NCBI RefSeq assembly: GCF_028743495.1
Contig: NZ_CP117968.1
Length of the DNA: 64,000 bases
Origin: Allobacillus halotolerans
GTDB taxonomy: Bacteria > Bacillota > Bacilli > Bacillales > Alkalibacillaceae
Reading direction: 5' to 3' (one strand)
Shown in pieces: positions 60,404 to 64,000 of the stretch (within the stretch, counting starts at the first letter, position 1; each line of letters starts with the position of its first letter). The notes below the pieces were generated by a model. It saw nothing but the letters and a program-made list of their open reading frames with translations, searched no databases and was not told the DNA's origin. Both the position numbers and the translations under genes were made by a program.

Positions 60404-62548
60404 GTGAGCAATCATCATAACGGTAGCGATCATCAGTCACATAAGAATCACCATCATTCAAGTCACCATGATTCTCATAAAAACGAAGACCATGGATCAC
60501 ACGGAGGTCACGAAGACCATGGATCACACGGAGGCCATGGAGATCATGGCTCACATGGAGGTCACGGGGATCACGGAGGCCACGAAGGCCATGATCATGG
60601 GGATATGATTGTCGAATTTCGCAACAAGTTTTTCATTATACTCGTCGTAACGATTCCAATCATGCTTTTATCTCCGATGATTCAAAGTTTCATGGGAGTC
60701 GATTGGCGTTTTCCAGGTGACCTTTACATTGTAGCTGTATTATCAACTTTTGTTTATTTCTACGGTGGTTGGCCTTTTCTTAAAGGAGCTGTCGATGAAC
60801 TAAAAGCAAAAGAACCTGGTATGATGACATTGATCGGGACAGCAATATCGATTGCATTCTTCTACAGTATAGCAGTTGTATTCGGATTTAATGGCGAACA
60901 AATTTTTTGGGAATTGGCGACATTGGTTCTCATTATGCTTCTTGGCCATTGGATTGAAATGCGATCAATCAACAATGCATCAAAGGCATTGGAGTCGTTG
61001 GCTTCACTCATGCCAAACACGGCCAATCGAATCAAAGAAGATAGCGATGAAATTGAAGAAGTAAAAATTGACGAGATTCAGTCAGGAGACTTATTACTCG
61101 TCAAACCGGGTGAGAAGATGCCTCTGGATGGGACGATTGTAAAAGGCACTTCTCAAGTAGATGAGTCAATGCTGACAGGTGAATCGGTCCCTACGGAAAA
61201 AACGGTTGATGATGAAGTGATAGGTGGTTCAATTAATAGAGAAGGTTCTCTTACAATAAAAGTAGAAAAATTAATGGACGAATCTTATTTGAACCAGGTC
61301 ATCGAAATGGTCAAAGAATCGCAAGAAACAAAATCGAAAACACAGGATATCACAAACAGGGCGGCCAAGTGGTTATTCTATATTGCCTTAGCTGCTGGAA
61401 TCATCACATTCATCATTTGGATCAGCATCGGTGCGGATATTGATACTGCAATTCAGAGAACGGTAACAGTAATGGTCATCACCTGTCCACATGCTTTAGG
61501 GTTGGCAGCACCACTCGTTGTTGCAGTCTCTACAGCTTTATCAGCTAAACATGGATTGTTGATCAGAAACAGACCTCAGTTTGAGCAGGCAAGAAATATT
61601 GATGCTGTAATCTTTGACAAGACAGGAACGTTAACAGAAGGGAAGTTCGGGGTAACCGATGTTCAGTCCTATAGTGATATGAAGGAAGATGAAATACTGA
61701 GTTATGCGGCAACAATCGAAAATGATTCCGAACATCCGATTGCTACAGGCATTATCAATGAAGCGAACGATCGGAAGCTTTCACTTCACGAAATGACCGA
61801 TTTCAACTCGATTACAGGTGTCGGTATTGAAGGGATGATCGACAACAAAAATGTGAAAGTTGTAAGTCCAGGTCATGTTATGAAACAAGGCTTTAATTTC
61901 GATGATCAGAACTTTAACAAATGGTCTGAACAAGGAAAAACAGTTGTATTTCTAATTGTTAATGATGAACTAAAAGGTGCCATCGCACTAGCAGACCAAG
62001 TGAAAGAAAGTTCTAAAGAGACTATCAAAGAATTACACAAAAGAAATATTAAAGCGATTATGCTTACAGGAGATCATCAAAAGGTAGCCAATTATGTTGC
62101 AAAAGAAATTGGCATCGATGAAGTTTATGCGGAAGTATTACCAGACCAAAAAGCTGAAAAAGTTGAAGAGATCCAGCAACGTGGTTTGGTTGTCGCTATG
62201 ACTGGGGATGGCATTAACGATGCACCTGCACTGACGAAAGCAGACGTCGGTATAGCAGTAGGTGCAGGTACTGATATTGCGATGGATAGCGCGGATATTG
62301 TACTTGTCGACAGTAATCCAAAAGATATATTGGCGATATTCAGTCTTTCTAAACGAACCTTTAATAAATTGGTCCAAAACTTGATATGGGCAACTGGGTA
62401 TAACATTTTCGCCATTCCTTTGGCAGCAGGTGTTTTAGCTCCTTGGGGAATCATTTTAAGTCCAGCTGTCGGTGCCATTTTGATGAGTTTGAGTACAATC
62501 ATCGTCGCAATCAACGCACAATTACTGCATCGGTTTGAGATGGAATGA
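60404..62548 (+). CDS. copB: Copper-exporting P-type ATPase CopB (P1B-3)
   Basis: A 714-residue heavy-metal ATPase. The first 67 residues are extremely His-rich with four copies of a DHGSHGGHE-type 9-residue repeat. The membrane metal motif is TCPHALGLAAPL (CPH, at about residue 361), which marks the P1B-3 group associated with copper export. The core shows MLTGESVPTEK, FDKTGTLTEG (phospho-Asp at about 405), HPIATGI and MTGDGINDAPAL. The start is GTG with AGGGGGG upstream. No copA, copZ or csoR is adjacent. Confidence 0.93.
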   Translation: MSNHHNGSDHQSHKNHHHSSHHDSHKNEDHGSHGGHEDHGSHGGHGDHGSHGGHGDHGGHEGHDHGDMIVEFRNKFFIILVVTIPIMLLSPMIQSFMGVDWRFPGDLYIVAVLSTFVYFYGGWPFLKGAVDELKAKEPGMMTLIGTAISIAFFYSIAVVFGFNGEQIFWELATLVLIMLLGHWIEMRSINNASKALESLASLMPNTANRIKEDSDEIEEVKIDEIQSGDLLLVKPGEKMPLDGTIVKGTSQVDESMLTGESVPTEKTVDDEVIGGSINREGSLTIKVEKLMDESYLNQVIEMVKESQETKSKTQDITNRAAKWLFYIALAAGIITFIIWISIGADIDTAIQRTVTVMVITCPHALGLAAPLVVAVSTALSAKHGLLIRNRPQFEQARNIDAVIFDKTGTLTEGKFGVTDVQSYSDMKEDEILSYAATIENDSEHPIATGIINEANDRKLSLHEMTDFNSITGVGIEGMIDNKNVKVVSPGHVMKQGFNFDDQNFNKWSEQGKTVVFLIVNDELKGAIALADQVKESSKETIKELHKRNIKAIMLTGDHQKVANYVAKEIGIDEVYAEVLPDQKAEKVEEIQQRGLVVAMTGDGINDAPALTKADVGIAVGAGTDIAMDSADIVLVDSNPKDILAIFSLSKRTFNKLVQNLIWATGYNIFAIPLAAGVLAPWGIILSPAVGAILMSLSTIIVAINAQLLHRFEME

Positions 62549-62591
62549 TGAAAAAAGTTTGCCATAAAAGCTTACAATAAGGAACCATACA

Positions 62592-62638
62592 AAAAAACTG
62601 AAATTCAATAAGTTTGATCGAATTTCAGTTTTTTTATT
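62592..62638. terminator. Bidirectional terminator between copB and degV
   Basis: AAAAAAACTGAAATTC pairs with GAATTTCAGTTTTTTT around a 13-nt loop. Confidence 0.92.
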
Positions 62639-62681
62639 TTGAAAATGTAAATTTACTTTTATGAGAATAGTACAGTAATTA

Positions 62682-63542
62682 CTAATTTCGAGTTTCATTC
62701 AAGAAAAATAACGCAATCGTTCCTGGACCTGAATGAGCACCGATTACTGCACCGACGTCGGTGATAATGATATCTTTTGGATTCAGTTCTTGACGTAGTA
62801 AGTCGGCTAGTTTTTCTGCCGTTTCTAAATCGTCTCCATGTGTAATTGACAATGTTTGATTTTCAAAATCTTGTCCACGTTCTTTTGCTACTTCAACCAT
62901 ACGGCTTAAAACTCGCTTGGAACCGCGAATTTTTTCAAGCGGAACGAGCTTTCCATCTTCTACGTGGAGAAGAGGCTTAATATTGAGTAGTCCACCAACG
63001 AAAGCTTGGGTTTTACTGACTCGGCCGCCACGTTGTAAGTATTCCAACTTATCAACCGTAAAGATATGCTCCATATGTTTAATATAAAAGTTGGCTAGGT
63101 CGAGTAAGTCTTGAACAGTTGCTCCATCTTTGGCTGCCATGGCAACATGGTAAGCGATCAAGCCGTATCCCATTGAAGCAGCGAGCGTATCAATCAGATA
63201 AATCTCATTATCTGGGAATTCTTCGTCAATCTGTTGCTTTGCGATGACTGCACTTTGATATGTACCAGATAATCCAGAGGAGAAGCCGATATAAACGATA
63301 GGTATTTTTTTCTCTGTGTATTTTTTGAATACCTCGTAAAATGCTTCAGGTGTAACTTGAGAAGTTTTAGGTGCTGCTCCTTCACGCATGGCGTCATAAA
63401 TGGTTTTTGGATCGATGGTTACATTATCGATAAACTCTTCACCATTTAAGTGGACAGCCAAAGGTACTACTTCTAAAGCTAATTCTTCGTAATATTTTTT
63501 TGGTAAGTCTGCCGCTGAGTCAATGACAACTTGAACGTTCAT
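62682..63542 (-). CDS. degV: DegV-family fatty-acid-binding protein
   Basis: A 286-residue EDD-fold protein. DegV/FakB proteins present fatty acids to the kinase FakA. Landmarks: VVIDSAADLPKKYYEE, KTSQVTPEAFYEVF, FSSGLSGTYQSA, YLQRGGRVSKTQAFVGGLLN and GAVIGAHSGPGTIALFF. AGGAGGAAACCT-type ribosome site before the ATG. Bacillaceae have several DegV paralogues, so the symbol marks the family rather than a proven orthologue. Confidence 0.88.
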   Translation of the reverse strand: MNVQVVIDSAADLPKKYYEELALEVVPLAVHLNGEEFIDNVTIDPKTIYDAMREGAAPKTSQVTPEAFYEVFKKYTEKKIPIVYIGFSSGLSGTYQSAVIAKQQIDEEFPDNEIYLIDTLAASMGYGLIAYHVAMAAKDGATVQDLLDLANFYIKHMEHIFTVDKLEYLQRGGRVSKTQAFVGGLLNIKPLLHVEDGKLVPLEKIRGSKRVLSRMVEVAKERGQDFENQTLSITHGDDLETAEKLADLLRQELNPKDIIITDVGAVIGAHSGPGTIALFFLNETRN

Positions 63543-63638
63543 AGGTTTCCTCCTAGAAATTTCATTCTATTGCTATTATACTTTAGTTTAATGGTCTAAT
63601 GAAAAAACGTCAATGTCATTATGAAAGGGAGGTCCCGC

Positions 63639-64000
63639 ATGTTTTTCTTTGAAGCAAAGCGATTTATCATCGTTATTCTAGGTGCATTATTAAATGCAAT
63701 GGCTCTAAATTTCTTCTTAATCCAGGCAAACGTATACGCCAGTGGCTTTACAGGGATTGCCCAATTATCAGCGAGTTTCGCGCAAGATTTTATGGGTGTC
63801 AATATTAGTACAGGGGTTTTACTGGCGTTGTTGAATATACCAGTCATTATTTTAGGTTGGTTTAAAGTTGGTAAAGGATTTACCATCTACAGCATTATCT
63901 CTGTAGCTTTTACAACAATTTTCTTGGAAACAATTCCATTTGTTAAGTTTTCTGAAGAAATTTTATTAAATGCAGTCTTTGGTGGTTTGTTATCCGGAAT
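63639..64000 (+). CDS. YitT-family membrane protein, 3' truncated by the window end
   Basis: The frame is open from the ATG at 63639 to the end of the window (120 residues visible). It begins MFFFEAKRFIIVILGALLNA, then the YitT hallmark NVYASGFTGIAQLSASF. GGGAGG lies at the right distance; an ATG 18 bases earlier overlaps that site. It is a paralogue of the gene at 13033 and divergent from degV. Confidence 0.8.
   Translation, partial: MFFFEAKRFIIVILGALLNAMALNFFLIQANVYASGFTGIAQLSASFAQDFMGVNISTGVLLALLNIPVIILGWFKVGKGFTIYSIISVAFTTIFLETIPFVKFSEEILLNAVFGGLLSG

Overview
The window looks like chromosomal DNA from a low-GC, endospore-forming, halophilic or halotolerant member of the Bacillaceae. Gene content and order follow the Bacillus subtilis prsA-hpr-yhaH-hit-ecsAB-yhaA-hmoB-pbpF-hemEHY-yhfH-yhfI-lplJ-lcfB-comK-yhjD-yhjE-addBA-yisL region. 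Exported lipoproteins carry very acidic, Ser/Asp/Glu-rich stretches, and a betaine-type osmoprotectant transporter sits inside the conserved block; both suit a salty habitat. No rRNA, tRNA or CRISPR array was seen. The species is not identified.

Layout. 1-3.5 kb: end of a transglutaminase-type membrane protein, the foldase lipoprotein PrsA, a YjcZ-type micropeptide, small membrane proteins and the regulator Hpr/ScoC. 3.7-7.6 kb: a GbsR-type regulator divergent from opuAA-opuAB-opuAC, with an 18-bp palindrome and a good sigma-A promoter between them. 7.7-8.2 kb: two dispersed repeats. 8.3-15.1 kb: yhaH, hit, ecsAB, an Nramp-like transporter with altered metal motifs, a YitT protein and an M20 amidohydrolase. 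15.3-18.8 kb: a 42-bp tandem array, a ferritin-like gene and the envelope-stress operon liaFSR. 19.0-19.6 kb: one MITE-like element inserted into another. 19.8-20.5 kb: a hybrid toxin-antitoxin pair. 20.6-29.2 kb: hmoB, pbpF, the coproporphyrin-branch haem genes hemEHY, yhfH, yhfI and lplJ. 29.5-31.7 kb: an ArsR-SulP operon. 32.5-35.2 kb: FadR-box-controlled lcfB, then two lineage-specific ORFs. 35.4-39.4 kb: an ABC transporter with two near-identical binding lipoproteins on either side of its permease and ATPase. 39.5-40.3 kb: a 52-bp tandem array. 40.5-49.5 kb: comK, yhjD, yhjE, addB, addA. 49.6-53 kb: an AT-rich accessory stretch with a MazF-like module, a frameshifted methyltransferase, and a DUF2975/HTH pair. 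53.2-56.1 kb: a DUF418-DUF2157-GDYXXLXY membrane operon. 56.1-64 kb: rocD, yisL, an amylase-like pseudoenzyme, a SHOCT protein, another 52-bp array, the copper ATPase copB, degV and the start of a YitT gene.

Themes. Much of the window concerns the cell surface and secretion (PrsA, EcsAB, PBP1F, LiaFSR), haem supply and turnover, lipoate and fatty-acid use, competence and recombination (ComK, AddAB) and osmotic or metal homeostasis. The least explained material is intergenic. Three separate arrays share a 52-bp period and TAGAG/CTCTA dyads although their remaining sequence differs. A nested pair of MITE-like repeats has a visible target-site duplication. Several operators can be read by eye: a betaine-regulator palindrome, a 26-bp ArsR palindrome, a FadR box and a CsoR-like box.
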